Shown in pieces: positions 49,235 to 59,948 of a stretch of 64,000 nt of DNA. Location of the stretch: the NCBI GenBank assembly GCA_002339675.1, contig DDKB01000023.1:124001-188000 (forward strand). Reading direction: 5' to 3'. The DNA comes from Stutzerimonas stutzeri (GTDB taxonomy: Bacteria; Pseudomonadota; Gammaproteobacteria; Pseudomonadales; Pseudomonadaceae). The notes below the pieces were generated by a model. It made no database searches and was not told the origin of the DNA. It saw only the letters and a list, made by a program, of their open reading frames with translations. Positions within the stretch are counted from its first letter, which is position 1. Each line of letters starts with the position of its first letter. Both the position numbers and the translations under genes were made by a program.

Positions 49235-49989
49235 CGTTGCTCCGAAAGAAACTGTTGGTATTCAGGCGTGCCGGGATACAGACGCTTGAGCTGCAGGCCA
49301 AGGCTGGCCGCCTGGTCGCGGTCCTGATGAATGGTGGCCAGGCGGATGCCCAGCAACAGGCTGCGTGCGGTCTGCTCGGAAAGGCTGCTGAAGCTGTCGT
49401 AATAGCGCTTGGCCGGGACGTACTGCTTGTCCTCGTAAGCCATCATGGCCAACTCCAGCAGCGCCAGCGGCTGGCGACTGTCCAGGCGCAGCGCGCGGGC
49501 GAAATAGGCTTCGGCCTGGTCGCGCTGGCCCAGCTTCAGCGCCGTCATGCCCATGTTCTGGAAGACATGTGAGCGACCCGGGTAGAGGTTGTCTTCGGCG
49601 GCCTTGGCGAAACGCTCCATCGCCTCCTCGTAACGCTTCTGTTCGAAGAGAAAGCCGCCGTAGTTGTTGAGGATGCGGGCGTCGTTGCGGCTCGACAGCG
49701 CCTTGCGAAAGTGCTCGTCAGCCAGCTGGTTCTCCATTTCGTTCTGGAATACCAGCGCCAGCGCCGCGTGGGCATCCGCGCTGTTGGGGTCGAGCTCCAG
49801 CGCCTTGCGCAGCGGCGTTTTAGCCCGTGAAGACTCGCCCTGCTGCAGATACCCGATGCCGAGCTGGATGTAGGCATCACGCGCTTCGTCACGGCCTTCG
49901 GAGGTCCGCATCGGGTTGCCCGATCCGGACGTCACGCAGCCGGCCGTCAGGCCGATGAGCAGAAACAGCAGCGCACTGCGCAGGGACAT
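49231..49989 (-). CDS. pilW: Type IV pilus biogenesis lipoprotein PilW/PilF (TPR)
   Basis: 252 residues. Lipobox LTAGC gives an acylated Cys18. Six TPR repeats follow (AYIQLGIGYLQQGESSRAK, AHAALALVFQNEMENQLADEHF, ILNNYGGFLFEQKRYEEAMERF ...). In P. aeruginosa PilF is the pilotin that localises and multimerises the secretin PilQ at the outer membrane. The position between rlmN and rodZ is the standard pseudomonad order. Confidence 0.95.
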   Translation of the reverse strand: MSLRSALLFLLIGLTAGCVTSGSGNPMRTSEGRDEARDAYIQLGIGYLQQGESSRAKTPLRKALELDPNSADAHAALALVFQNEMENQLADEHFRKALSSRNDARILNNYGGFLFEQKRYEEAMERFAKAAEDNLYPGRSHVFQNMGMTALKLGQRDQAEAYFARALRLDSRQPLALLELAMMAYEDKQYVPAKRYYDSFSSLSEQTARSLLLGIRLATIHQDRDQAASLGLQLKRLYPGTPEYQQFLSEQR

Positions 49990-50000
49990 CGAGATCCTCC

Positions 50001-51149
50001 TCAGGAACGGTTCGAGGCGACGTTCGCCGTTACTGGCTCGGATTGCAGCTCGCGCACCGCAATGTATCGCTCGCTCCGGCGGGTCCGGTCCAGCACCTGA
50101 CCCACCAACTGCCCGCAGGCCGCGTCGATGTCTTCGCCGCGGGTGGTACGGACCGTCACATTGTGCCCGGCTTTGTGCAGGATGTCCTGAAAACGCCGGA
50201 TCGCATTGTTGCTAGGGCGCTCATAACCGGAATGCGGGAAGGGGTTGAACGGGATCAGGTTGATCTTGCACGGAATCTTCGCCAGCAGCGCGACCAGTTC
50301 CTCGGCGTGCTCCGGCTGGTCGTTGACGCCCTGCAACAGGGTGTATTCGATGGTGAGAACGCGCTTCTCGCCCAGGTTGGAAATGTAGCGCTGGCAGGCT
50401 GCGAGCAGCATCGCCAGCGGGTACTTCTTGTTGATCGGCACCAGTTGGTCGCGCAGCGCGTCGTTCGGTGCGTGCAGCGACAGCGCCAGCGACACGTCGA
50501 TCACCTTGGACAACTCCTCGATCATCGGCACCACGCCGGAGGTCGACAGGGTCACCTTGCGCTTGGAGATACCGTAACCCAGGTCGTCCATCATGATCTG
50601 CATGGCGGCGACGACATTGTCGAAGTTCAGCAGGGGCTCGCCCATGCCCATCATCACCACGTTGGTAATGGCACGGTCGACCTTGGCCGGAACGGTCCCG
50701 AAGGACTTGTTGGCAATCCACACCTGGCCGATCACTTCGGCGGCGGTGAGGTTGCTGTTGAAACCCTGCTTGCCGGTCGAGCAAAAGCTGCAATCCAGCG
50801 CGCAACCGGCCTGCGACGAGACACACAGGGTGCCGCGGCCGCCTTGCGGGATGTACACCGTTTCGACACAGCTGCCGGACGCGACGCGTACCACCCATTT
50901 GCGGGTGCCGTCGCTGGAAATGTCTTCGCTGACGATCTCGGGTCCGCGAATCTCGGCACAGGCCTTGAGCTTCTCGCGCAAGGCCTTGCCAATGTTGCTC
51001 ATGGCCTCGAAGTCATCGACGCCAAAGTGGTGAATCCATTTCATCACCTGGCCAGCGCGGAAACGCTTCTCTCCGATGGAGTCGAAGAAGCTTTCCAGCT
51101 GGGGCTGGGTCAGCCCCAGCAGGTTCACTTTACTGGTGGTCGCGGTCAT
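50001..51149 (-). CDS. rlmN: 23S rRNA (adenine2503-C2) / tRNA (A37) methyltransferase RlmN
   Basis: 382-residue radical-SAM enzyme. The cluster motif CxxxCxxC is Cys116, Cys120, Cys123 (CALDCSFCSTG). GMGEPLLNFDNVV is the SAM-binding GEP region. The second catalytic Cys pair partner lies near the C-terminus (DIDAACGQL). It methylates A2503 of 23S rRNA and A37 of some tRNAs. Second gene after ndk on the same strand. Confidence 0.97.
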   Translation of the reverse strand: MTATTSKVNLLGLTQPQLESFFDSIGEKRFRAGQVMKWIHHFGVDDFEAMSNIGKALREKLKACAEIRGPEIVSEDISSDGTRKWVVRVASGSCVETVYIPQGGRGTLCVSSQAGCALDCSFCSTGKQGFNSNLTAAEVIGQVWIANKSFGTVPAKVDRAITNVVMMGMGEPLLNFDNVVAAMQIMMDDLGYGISKRKVTLSTSGVVPMIEELSKVIDVSLALSLHAPNDALRDQLVPINKKYPLAMLLAACQRYISNLGEKRVLTIEYTLLQGVNDQPEHAEELVALLAKIPCKINLIPFNPFPHSGYERPSNNAIRRFQDILHKAGHNVTVRTTRGEDIDAACGQLVGQVLDRTRRSERYIAVRELQSEPVTANVASNRS

Positions 51150-51169
51150 CTGGATTCACCTTCGCCTGA

Positions 51170-51601
51170 TTAGCGAATGCGGGCACACACTTCGGTGGCG
51201 GAGAAGAAGTAGGCGATTTCGCGCGCGGCAGAGGCTTCGGAATCGGAGCCGTGGACGGCGTTTTCGTCGATGGAGACGGCGAAATCGGCACGGATGGTAC
51301 CCGGAGCGGCTTCCTTCGGATTGGTAGCACCCATCAGCTCACGGTTCTTGGCAATGGCGTCTTCGCCTTCCAGGACCTGGACGATGACCGGACCGGAGAC
51401 CATGAAAGCAACCAGATCCTTGAAGAAGCCGCGCTCGCTGTGCTCGGCATAGAAACCACCGGCTTCGCGCTCGGACAACTGGACCATCTTCGAAGCGACG
51501 ACGCGCAGACCGGCCTTTTCGAAACGGGAGGTGATTTCACCGATCACGTTCTTGGCGACGGCATCAGGCTTGATGATGGAGAAAGTGCGTTGCAGGGCCA
51601 T
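51170..51601 (-). CDS. ndk: Nucleoside diphosphate kinase
   Basis: 143 residues. Active-site His117 in NAVHGSDS; ATP-binding KPDAVAKNVIG at the N-terminus. Balances (d)NTP pools by phospho-transfer. The TATAAT 50 bases upstream suggests an internal promoter within the long isc-to-der block. Confidence 0.98.
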   Translation of the reverse strand: MALQRTFSIIKPDAVAKNVIGEITSRFEKAGLRVVASKMVQLSEREAGGFYAEHSERGFFKDLVAFMVSGPVIVQVLEGEDAIAKNRELMGATNPKEAAPGTIRADFAVSIDENAVHGSDSEASAAREIAYFFSATEVCARIR

Positions 51602-51641
51602 GTAAAACTCCAGAGAAAGTTGGATTAAAGCAAACGAGTAA

Positions 51642-51662
51642 ACCCGCGGATTATACGCGGGT
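51642..51662 (-). promoter_or_regulatory. ndk -10 element inside a short hairpin
   Basis: On the minus strand a perfect TATAAT (51655-51650) is the loop of a 7-base stem (ACCCGCG / CGCGGGT). The -35 is weak (TATATT at 17 bases). The hairpin could also be the end of the iscX transcript. Confidence 0.5.
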
Positions 51663-51758
51663 CAGGACGGAAAATATAAGAGTCGCCTCATGCCCGGCGA
51701 CAGGGCCGCTGCGCGGTGGTTCAGGGCCACCCAAACCGAGGAAGGCCCGCAGTTCGCG

Positions 51759-51956
51759 TCAGACCTCGTCGATCCAGGCGGCCTGGATCGCCTCGAGAAC
51801 TTTTTCACCACCCCGCTGCGGGTCGTCGGCAAACCCGGGAAGCTCGATCACCCAACGGTGCAGCTCGACGAAATTCACGTAACGTGGATCGACGTCCGGC
51901 TTCTGCTCAGCCAGCTCTATCGCGATATCCAGTACGTCAGCCCATTTGAGCGCCAT
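51759..51956 (-). CDS. iscX: IscX, Fe-S assembly adaptor (YfhJ)
   Basis: 65-residue acidic protein: LKWADVLDIAIELAEQKPDVDPRYVNFVELHRWV then the conserved LPGFADDPQRGGEKVLEAIQAAWIDE. It binds IscS and iron and modulates cluster formation. Last gene of the isc operon, 13 bases after fdx. Confidence 0.96.
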   Translation of the reverse strand: MALKWADVLDIAIELAEQKPDVDPRYVNFVELHRWVIELPGFADDPQRGGEKVLEAIQAAWIDEV

Positions 51957-51969
51957 TCATCACCTCGCC

Positions 51970-52313
51970 TCAGTGCCCTTCGGATACCTGGTTGATCGTG
52001 TATTTCGGGATCTCGACCACCAGGTCGGCATCCGCCACGGCGGCCTGGCACGACAATCGCGAGGTCGGCTCGAGGCCCCAGGCCTTGTCCAGCATGTCAT
52101 CCTCGAGCTCATCGGATGCTTCCAGCGAGGCGAACCCTTCTCGGATCACGACGTGGCAGGTGGTGCAGGCACAGGATTTTTCGCACGCATGCTCGATATC
52201 GATGCCGTTGCGCAGCGCCGCGTCCAGCACCGTCTCACCGGGCTGGGCCTCCACCACGGCGCCTTCCGGACAATGTTCGGCATGGGGCAGGAAAACAATC
52301 TGCGGCATCTGGG

Positions 52314-52317
<4 letters not shown>
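51970..52317 (-). CDS. fdx: ISC-system [2Fe-2S] ferredoxin
   Basis: 115 residues. Cluster ligands Cys45, Cys51, Cys54 and Cys90 (ACEKSCACTTC ... RLSCQ), as in adrenodoxin-type ferredoxins; Cys49 is the extra Cys conserved in Isc ferredoxins. It supplies electrons for cluster assembly. The ATG at 52317 overlaps the hscA stop by ATGA. Confidence 0.97.
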
Positions 52318-54176
<1,859 letters not shown>

Positions 54177-54217
54177 GTCTGTCTGATATCGGGCGCAACG
54201 CAGGGCGCTGCGCGGGG

Positions 54218-54739
54218 TTAATCGTCGAGGCGCTCTTCCAGCTGGCGCACTTCCTGGGTCAGCTTGTCGAGAAACTGCATTCGTCGCACCAGGCGCTCAG
54301 CTTCCTCGCGCTGGCTGTCGTCCTTCCAGAGGATGGCAAAGCGGTCGTTCAGCGTCTGCTGGGCCTGCTTGAGCCGCGCCTTGAAGGACGCAACCCCAGC
54401 CAGGTCGGCCTCCTCCTGCAACGCCTCGAGCTCTTCTCGCCACTGCATCTGCTGCATGAGGAACGCCGGATCCTGCACCGTTGCTTCCAGCGGCAAGTCG
54501 CGCCCCTGAAGCGTCAGCAGGTAGCGCGCTCGCCGCGACGGCATTTTCAGCGTCTGGTACGCCTCGTTGAGGTTGGCTGACTGCTCGATCGCATGGCGCT
54601 GCTCGGCTTCGCCAGCATCGGCAAAACGATCCGGATGAACCTTCCGGGCGAGCTCGCGGTAACGTGCAGACAGCTGGTTCTGGTCGATATCGAAAGCCGG
54701 TTGCAGATCGAACAGCGCAAAATGGCAAGGATTTCCCAC
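54218..54739 (-). CDS. hscB: J-domain co-chaperone HscB
   Basis: 173 residues from a GTG start (54739; VGNPCHFALFDLQPAF). The J-domain has HPD at 35-37 (ARKVHPDRFAD). The C-terminal three-helix bundle binds IscU. A longer frame to 55021 runs antisense-like through iscA and is not coding. It starts 7 bases after iscA ends. Confidence 0.95.
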   Translation of the reverse strand: MGNPCHFALFDLQPAFDIDQNQLSARYRELARKVHPDRFADAGEAEQRHAIEQSANLNEAYQTLKMPSRRARYLLTLQGRDLPLEATVQDPAFLMQQMQWREELEALQEEADLAGVASFKARLKQAQQTLNDRFAILWKDDSQREEAERLVRRMQFLDKLTQEVRQLEERLDD

Positions 54740-54746
54740 GGCGCCC

Positions 54747-55070
54747 TCAGATATTGAAGCTTTCGCCGCAGCCACACTCGCCACGCACGTTCGGGTTGTT
54801 GAACTTGAAGCCCTCGTTGAGCCCCTCGCGCACGAAGTCCAGCTCGGTACCGTCGAGATAGACCAGGCTCTTCGGATCAATGATGACCTTGACGCCATGA
54901 CTGTCGAAGACCGAGTCCTCGGACGCCGCCTCGTCAACGAACTCAAGCACGTAGGCAAGACCGGAACAGCCAGTCGTGCGGACACCGAGCCGAATCCCCA
55001 ACCCCTTGCCGCGCCCTTCAAGGGAGCGACGCACGTGATCGGCAGCGGCGGTTGTCATGCTGATAGCCAT
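54747..55070 (-). CDS. iscA: Iron-sulfur assembly protein IscA
   Basis: 107-residue A-type carrier. Three invariant cysteines: Cys35 (TTGCSGLAY), Cys99 and Cys101 (GECGCGESF). Start ATG 55070 has GGAGG upstream. It passes clusters or iron to [4Fe-4S] targets. Confidence 0.97.
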   Translation of the reverse strand: MAISMTTAAADHVRRSLEGRGKGLGIRLGVRTTGCSGLAYVLEFVDEAASEDSVFDSHGVKVIIDPKSLVYLDGTELDFVREGLNEGFKFNNPNVRGECGCGESFNI

Positions 55071-55080
55071 CGATACCTCC

Positions 55081-55473
55081 TCAGGTCTGCGGCAGCCCTT
55101 TCTTCTCGCGATAGTCGCGTACGGCAGCCTTGATCGCATCCTCGGCGAGCACCGAGCAATGGATCTTGACCGGCGGAAGCGCCAGCTCCTCGGCCAGTTG
55201 AGTGTTCTTGATGGTCTCGGCCTCTTCCAGCGTCTTACCCTTCATCCACTCGGTGGCCAGGGAACTGGAAGCGATCGCCGAACCGCAGCCATAGGTCTTG
55301 AACTTGGCGTCTTCGATGATGCCCTGCTCATTGACCTTGATCTGCAGGCGCATCACGTCGCCGCAGGCCGGCGCGCCAACCATACCGGTACCGATGGACG
55401 GGTCCTCGGCGTCGAACTTGCCGACATTCCGGGGGTTTTCGTAATGGTCGATGACCTTTTCACTGTATGCCAT
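55081..55473 (-). CDS. iscU: Fe-S cluster scaffold IscU
   Basis: 130 residues. Ligands Cys37, Asp39, Cys63, His105 and Cys106; the HscA recognition motif LPPVK at 99-103. Assembles [2Fe-2S] on IscS-derived sulfur. Between iscS and iscA as usual. Confidence 0.98.
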   Translation of the reverse strand: MAYSEKVIDHYENPRNVGKFDAEDPSIGTGMVGAPACGDVMRLQIKVNEQGIIEDAKFKTYGCGSAIASSSLATEWMKGKTLEEAETIKNTQLAEELALPPVKIHCSVLAEDAIKAAVRDYREKKGLPQT

Positions 55474-55515
55474 GGTGCAATTCCTCGTTGAATCAGGCTA
55501 TGCGGAACTCGACGA

Positions 55516-56730
55516 TCAATGGGCTGCCCATTCGACCTGCGAAATATCGACGCCATCTTTGAACATGTCCCACAGGGGAGACAGCTCGCGCAACTTGGTC
55601 ACCGCCTCGCTCACTTTCTGCGCGGCGTAGTCGACTTCTTCCTCTGTGGTGAAGCGGCCAAAGGTGAAGCGGATCGAACTGTGGGCAAGCTCGTCGTTGC
55701 GGCCCAGTGCGCGGAGCACGTAGGACGGTTCCAGCGATGCGGAGGTACAGGCCGAACCCGACGAAACCGCCAGGTCCTTGAGCGCCATGATCAGCGACTC
55801 GCCTTCGACGTAGTTGAAGCTCAGGTTCAGGTTGTGCGGCACCCGCTCGGTCATGCTGCCGTTCACATACAGCTCTTCGAGGTGCTCGACCTGCTTGTAG
55901 AAGCGGTCACGCAGCCGGGTGATGCGCTCGTTTTCCGCCGCCATTTCTTCCTTGGCGATACGGAAGGCCTCGCCCATGCCCACCGACTGGTGCACCGCCA
56001 GCGTGCCGGAACGCATGCCGCGCTCATGACCGCCACCATGCATCTGCGCCTCCAGGCGAACGCGCGGCTTGCGACGGACGTACAGCGCGCCGACGCCTTT
56101 CGGGCCGTAGGTCTTGTGGGCGGAGAAGGACATCAGATCGACCTTCATCTTCTCCAAGTCGATCTCGACCTTGCCCGTCGACTGCGCAGCATCGACGTGG
56201 AACAGCACGCCCCGTGAGCGGGTAAGCTCACCGATGGCGGCGATATCGTTGATGGTGCCGATCTCGTTGTTCACATGCATGATCGACACCAGCACGGTGT
56301 CCTCACGCAGGGCGGCTTCGACCATTGCCGGTGTAATCACGCCGTCTTCGCCAGGCTCGAGGTAGGTGACTTCGAAACCCTCGCGCTCGAGTTGGCGGGT
56401 CGTATCGAGCACCGCCTTGTGCTCGATCTTGCTGGTCACGATGTGCTTGCCCTTGGAGGCATAGAAATGCGCGACGCCCTTGATCGCGAGGTTGTCAGAC
56501 TCGGTCGCGCCAGAGGTCCAGACAATCTCGCGGGGATCGGCATTGACCAGCTCGGCAACCTGACGGCGGGCGTTCTCCACCGCCTCCTCGGCTTTCCAGC
56601 CGAAGGCATGGGAGCGCGACGCTGGGTTACCGAAATTGCCCTCGGCAGTGAGGCACTCGATCATCTTCTCGGCGACGCGGGGGTCGACCGGTGTGGTAGC
56701 GGAGTAATCCAGGTAAATCGGCAACTTCAT
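55516..56730 (-). CDS. iscS: Cysteine desulfurase IscS
   Basis: 404 residues. PLP lysine in SFSAHKTYGPKGVGALYV; the flexible persulfide-loop Cys in SGSACTSASLEPSYVL. Supplies sulfur for Fe-S clusters and tRNA thiolation. AGGAG lies before ATG 56730. It is the second gene of the iscR operon. Confidence 0.98.
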   Translation of the reverse strand: MKLPIYLDYSATTPVDPRVAEKMIECLTAEGNFGNPASRSHAFGWKAEEAVENARRQVAELVNADPREIVWTSGATESDNLAIKGVAHFYASKGKHIVTSKIEHKAVLDTTRQLEREGFEVTYLEPGEDGVITPAMVEAALREDTVLVSIMHVNNEIGTINDIAAIGELTRSRGVLFHVDAAQSTGKVEIDLEKMKVDLMSFSAHKTYGPKGVGALYVRRKPRVRLEAQMHGGGHERGMRSGTLAVHQSVGMGEAFRIAKEEMAAENERITRLRDRFYKQVEHLEELYVNGSMTERVPHNLNLSFNYVEGESLIMALKDLAVSSGSACTSASLEPSYVLRALGRNDELAHSSIRFTFGRFTTEEEVDYAAQKVSEAVTKLRELSPLWDMFKDGVDISQVEWAAH

Positions 56731-56760
56731 CAGGTATCTCCTATCAGGCTGTCGTCCTGC

Positions 56761-57252
56761 TCACTCGACGGCGGACGCTTCGATCTTGTCCAGCGGGGAA
56801 GTCTGGCCATTGGCGCGGCGCATGTCCTGGCGCAAGGCCACTTCCTGCACCTCACGGCGCATGACCAGGTCGGCCAGGCTGATGCCGCTGAGAAACTCGT
56901 GAATCTGCTGGCTCAGGTCGCACCACAGGTGGTGGGTCAGGCAGGTATCGCCGGAGTGGCAGTCGCCCAACCCCTGGCAGCGCGTCGCATCGACCGACTC
57001 GTTTACCGCGTCGATCACCTGTGCGACCTGAATTCCGGCCATTTCCCGCGACAGCTGGTAACCGCCGCCCGGCCCGCGAACGCTGGTCACCAGGCTGCCA
57101 CGACGCAACTTGGCGAATAACTGCTCGAGGTAGGACAACGAGATGCCCTGCCGTTCGGAAATGTCTGCAAGGGAGACCGGGCCGTGCTGAGCGTGCAGTG
57201 CCAGATCAAGCATCGCGGTTACGGCGTAGCGGCCTTTGGTAGTCAATCGCAT
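56761..57252 (-). CDS. iscR: Rrf2-family Fe-S sensing repressor IscR
   Basis: 163 residues from ATG 57252 (MRLTTKGRYAVTAMLD). Winged HTH at the N-terminus (LADISERQGISLSYLEQLFAKLRR). The [2Fe-2S] ligands Cys92, Cys98, Cys104 and His107 match E. coli IscR exactly. The holo form represses its own operon through the type 1 site found just upstream. An extension to 57327 would run into the operator and is not coding. Confidence 0.97.
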   Translation of the reverse strand: MRLTTKGRYAVTAMLDLALHAQHGPVSLADISERQGISLSYLEQLFAKLRRGSLVTSVRGPGGGYQLSREMAGIQVAQVIDAVNESVDATRCQGLGDCHSGDTCLTHHLWCDLSQQIHEFLSGISLADLVMRREVQEVALRQDMRRANGQTSPLDKIEASAVE

Positions 57253-57290
57253 CGGTTCGCACCAAGCATCATGGTTTGGCGCAGTATGCA

Positions 57291-57315
57291 ATACCCGACC
57301 ATTTAGATCAACTAT
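57291..57315 (-). promoter_or_regulatory. Type 1 IscR box on the iscR promoter
   Basis: ATAGTTGATCTAAATGG..., a 25-base site (minus strand, 57315-57291) ending GTCGGGTAT, agrees with the E. coli type 1 consensus ATASYYGACTRWWWYAGTCRRSTAT at 21 of 25 positions. It overlaps a plausible -35 TTGATC spaced 17 bases from CATACT, 39 to 76 bases before the iscR start, the layout of negative autoregulation. Confidence 0.75.
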
Positions 57316-57418
57316 AAGACCTATCAATCTACTCGGTCTTTAGTCAGACGGAGGACCAAAGGGCAGCCTGCGCGGCAAGCTGCCGCATGATAACAGCAGC
57401 CCGCCACTGACGGCAGGC

Positions 57419-58195
57419 TCAGGGTCGCGGCACGTCGCCACCATCCTTGACCTCGGCAAAATCCTCTTCGCGCAGCTCCGGCATTTGCTTGGCGCAGTAA
57501 TCGCTGCCCAGTGCCGTCAACGCCTGGCACATGCCGTCCATGCGCTCCTCGACGGCCTGCACGTGATCAAGCAGCTGGCCAATGGCACGCGCCACCGGAT
57601 CGGGCATGTCCTCGGTCACGCCATAGGCGTCGAACCCGATCTTCTCGGCGATCGCCTTGCGCTTGGCTTCCTGCTCGTCATTCGGCTTGGCGATCACCCG
57701 CCCCGGTATACCGACCGCCGTGGCGCCCGCCGGAACGGCACGGGTGACCACCGCATTGGAGCCGATCTTCGCGCCTTCGCCAACCGTGAAGGGACCGAGG
57801 ATCTTCGCCCCGGCGCCCACGATGACGTCATTCTCGAGGGTCGGGTGGCGCTTGCCCTTGTTCCAGCTGGTCCCGCCAAGCGTGACACCATGATAAAGGG
57901 TCACGTCGTCACCAATCTGTGCCGTCTCACCGATCACAATACCCATCCCGTGATCGATGAAGAACCGACGCCCGATTTGCGCGCCCGGGTGGATCTCGAT
58001 GCCGGTGAGCCAGCGCGCCAGGTTGGAATTCATCCTCGCCAGCCACTTGCAGTCGTTTACCCACAACCAGTGGGACACCCGGTGAAACCACACGGCGTGC
58101 AGGCCCGGGTAGCAGGTGATGACTTCGAAAGCGTTGCGCGCTGCCGGATCTCGATGGAACACGCTCTGGATATCTTCGCGCATGCGTTCGAACAT
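57419..58195 (-). CDS. cysE: Serine O-acetyltransferase
   Basis: 258 residues, CysE with the N-terminal helical domain and the left-handed beta-helix of hexapeptide repeats (EIHPGAQIGRRFFIDHGMGIVIGETAQIGDDVTLYHGVTLGG). Makes O-acetylserine for cysteine synthesis, feeding IscS with cysteine. The ATG directly abuts the trmJ stop (TAG-ATG). Confidence 0.97.
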   Translation of the reverse strand: MFERMREDIQSVFHRDPAARNAFEVITCYPGLHAVWFHRVSHWLWVNDCKWLARMNSNLARWLTGIEIHPGAQIGRRFFIDHGMGIVIGETAQIGDDVTLYHGVTLGGTSWNKGKRHPTLENDVIVGAGAKILGPFTVGEGAKIGSNAVVTRAVPAGATAVGIPGRVIAKPNDEQEAKRKAIAEKIGFDAYGVTEDMPDPVARAIGQLLDHVQAVEERMDGMCQALTALGSDYCAKQMPELREEDFAEVKDGGDVPRP

Positions 58196-58972
58196 CTAGT
58201 CGGATCTCCGCTTGTGGGGTTCGCCGCGGACGGCCTTCTGGGTTTCGGTGAGAATCCCGCGCAGGATATTCATTTCCAGCTTGCTGATGCCGCTGCGACC
58301 GTAAAGCCTGCGCAAGCGCGGCATCAAATGCCGGGGCTTGTGCGGGTCGAGAAAACCGATATCGACCAGGGTCTGCTCCAGGTGCCCGTAATAGTGCTCC
58401 AACTCGTCGGCGGTCACCGGCTGAGCATTGAGCATCGACGTCGTCTCGAGTTTCTCCTGCTTGGTTGGCTGGCCGCTCTGCGCCAGCCAGGCCATCCGCA
58501 CTTCGTAGGCCAGCACCTGCACGGCTGCGGCCAGGTTCAGCGAGCTGAAGGCCGGATCCGATGGGATATGCACGTGGTACTGGCAGCGTTGCAACTCTTC
58601 GTTGGTCAGTCCAGCGTATTCGCGGCCGAACACCAGCGCGACCTCACCACCCTGATCCACCTGCTCCAGGCAGACCTGTCCGGTTTCCCGCGGGTCCAGC
58701 AGCGGCCAGGGGATGCGCCGATCACGCGCACTGGTACCCAGAACCAGGCTGCAGCCGATCAGCGCCTCTTCCAGCGTTCCGACCACCATGGCGGCATCCA
58801 GAATGTCAGTGGCACCAGAGGCGCGCGCGATGGCGTCCGGACTGGGAAAATCCTCCGGCTCGACCAGGACCAGGCGCGACAGCCCCATGTTTTTCATGGC
58901 CCTGGCCGCACCGCCGATGTTGCCGGCATGGCTGGTATTGACCAGCACCACGCGAATGTTTTGAAGCGACAC
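58196..58972 (-). CDS. trmJ: tRNA (cytidine/uridine-2'-O-)-methyltransferase TrmJ
   Basis: 258-residue SPOUT enzyme methylating position 32 of tRNA. Knot motifs: VVLVNTSHAGNIGGAARAMKNMG, ALVFGREYAGLTNEELQRC, IPSDPAFSSLNLAAAVQVLAYE. The start is a GTG at 58972 (VSLQNIRVVLVNT); the upstream frame overlaps divergent suhB. Heads the cysE-isc transcription direction. Confidence 0.95.
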   Translation of the reverse strand: MSLQNIRVVLVNTSHAGNIGGAARAMKNMGLSRLVLVEPEDFPSPDAIARASGATDILDAAMVVGTLEEALIGCSLVLGTSARDRRIPWPLLDPRETGQVCLEQVDQGGEVALVFGREYAGLTNEELQRCQYHVHIPSDPAFSSLNLAAAVQVLAYEVRMAWLAQSGQPTKQEKLETTSMLNAQPVTADELEHYYGHLEQTLVDIGFLDPHKPRHLMPRLRRLYGRSGISKLEMNILRGILTETQKAVRGEPHKRRSD

Positions 58973-59091
58973 AGTTGTTCTCGAGCGGAAAGCGAATCGA
59001 AAGCTTACAGGAACGCCCGACGCGTTCGCCATGGCCGCGCCAACTGCCCAGCATCGCACTACATCCGCGCATGCTTTCTGATAGAATTGCC

Positions 59092-59097
59092 GGCTTT
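59092..59097 (+). promoter_or_regulatory. Possible -10 element of suhB
   Basis: TAGAAT 26 bases before the suhB start; no clear -35. Confidence 0.3.
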
Positions 59098-59122
59098 CTT
59101 TAAACGACCAGGTATCCCACCG

Positions 59123-59938
59123 ATGCAGCCCATGCTGAATATCGCGCTGCGCGCCGCCCGTAGCGCCGGCGAAATGATTGTCCGTTCCACCGAGCGCCTG
59201 GACGTGATCTCGGTCAGCGAAAAGGATGCACGCGATTACGTCTCGGAGATCGACCGCAGCGCCGAACAGCTCATCGTTGCAGCATTGCGCAAGGCCTTTC
59301 CGAACCACGGCATCCTCGGCGAGGAAGGCGGGCTTCTGGCTGGCAGCGGTGACGGCGCCGACTACCTCTGGGTGATCGATCCGCTGGACGGCACCACTAA
59401 CTTCCTGCGCGGCGTGCCGCATTACGCGGTCAGCATCGCCTGCAAATACCGCGGCCGCCTGGAGCATGCGGTAGTGCTCGACCCGGTACGGCAAGAAGAA
59501 TTCACCGCCAGCCGCGGCCGCGGCGCAGCACTCAATGGCCGGCGCCTGCGCGTCAGTGCGCGCAAAAGCCTGGAGGGTGCCCTGCTCGGCACCGGGTTCC
59601 CGTTTCGCGACGGCCAGATGGACAACCTCGACAGCTATCTGAACATGTTCCGCAGCCTGGTAGGCCAGACCGCTGGCCTGCGGCGGGCCGGCGCCGCAAG
59701 CCTCGACCTCGCCTATGTGGCCGCAGGGCGCTATGACGCATTCTGGGAGTTTGGCCTGTCCGAGTGGGATATGGCAGCCGGCGCGCTACTGATCCAAGAA
59801 GCCGGCGGGCTGGTCAGCGACTTCAGCGGCAGCCATGCCTTCCTCGAGAAGGGCCAAATCGTCGCGGGCAACACCAAGTGCTTCAAGGCCGTACTGACCG
59901 CCATCCAGCCCCACCTGACCCCCGCGCTGAAACGCTGA
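59123..59938 (+). CDS. suhB: Inositol-1-monophosphatase family protein SuhB
   Basis: 271 residues. Lithium-sensitive phosphatase signature: EEGG (67-70), DPLDGTTNF (86-94) and SEWDMAAGALLIQEAGG. In E. coli SuhB has a second role with Nus factors in rRNA antitermination. Start ATG 59123 (MQPMLNIALRAARSAGEMI). The large palindromic terminator follows 10 bases after the stop. Confidence 0.96.
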   Translation: MQPMLNIALRAARSAGEMIVRSTERLDVISVSEKDARDYVSEIDRSAEQLIVAALRKAFPNHGILGEEGGLLAGSGDGADYLWVIDPLDGTTNFLRGVPHYAVSIACKYRGRLEHAVVLDPVRQEEFTASRGRGAALNGRRLRVSARKSLEGALLGTGFPFRDGQMDNLDSYLNMFRSLVGQTAGLRRAGAASLDLAYVAAGRYDAFWEFGLSEWDMAAGALLIQEAGGLVSDFSGSHAFLEKGQIVAGNTKCFKAVLTAIQPHLTPALKR

Positions 59939-59948
59939 TAGCCAGCCC

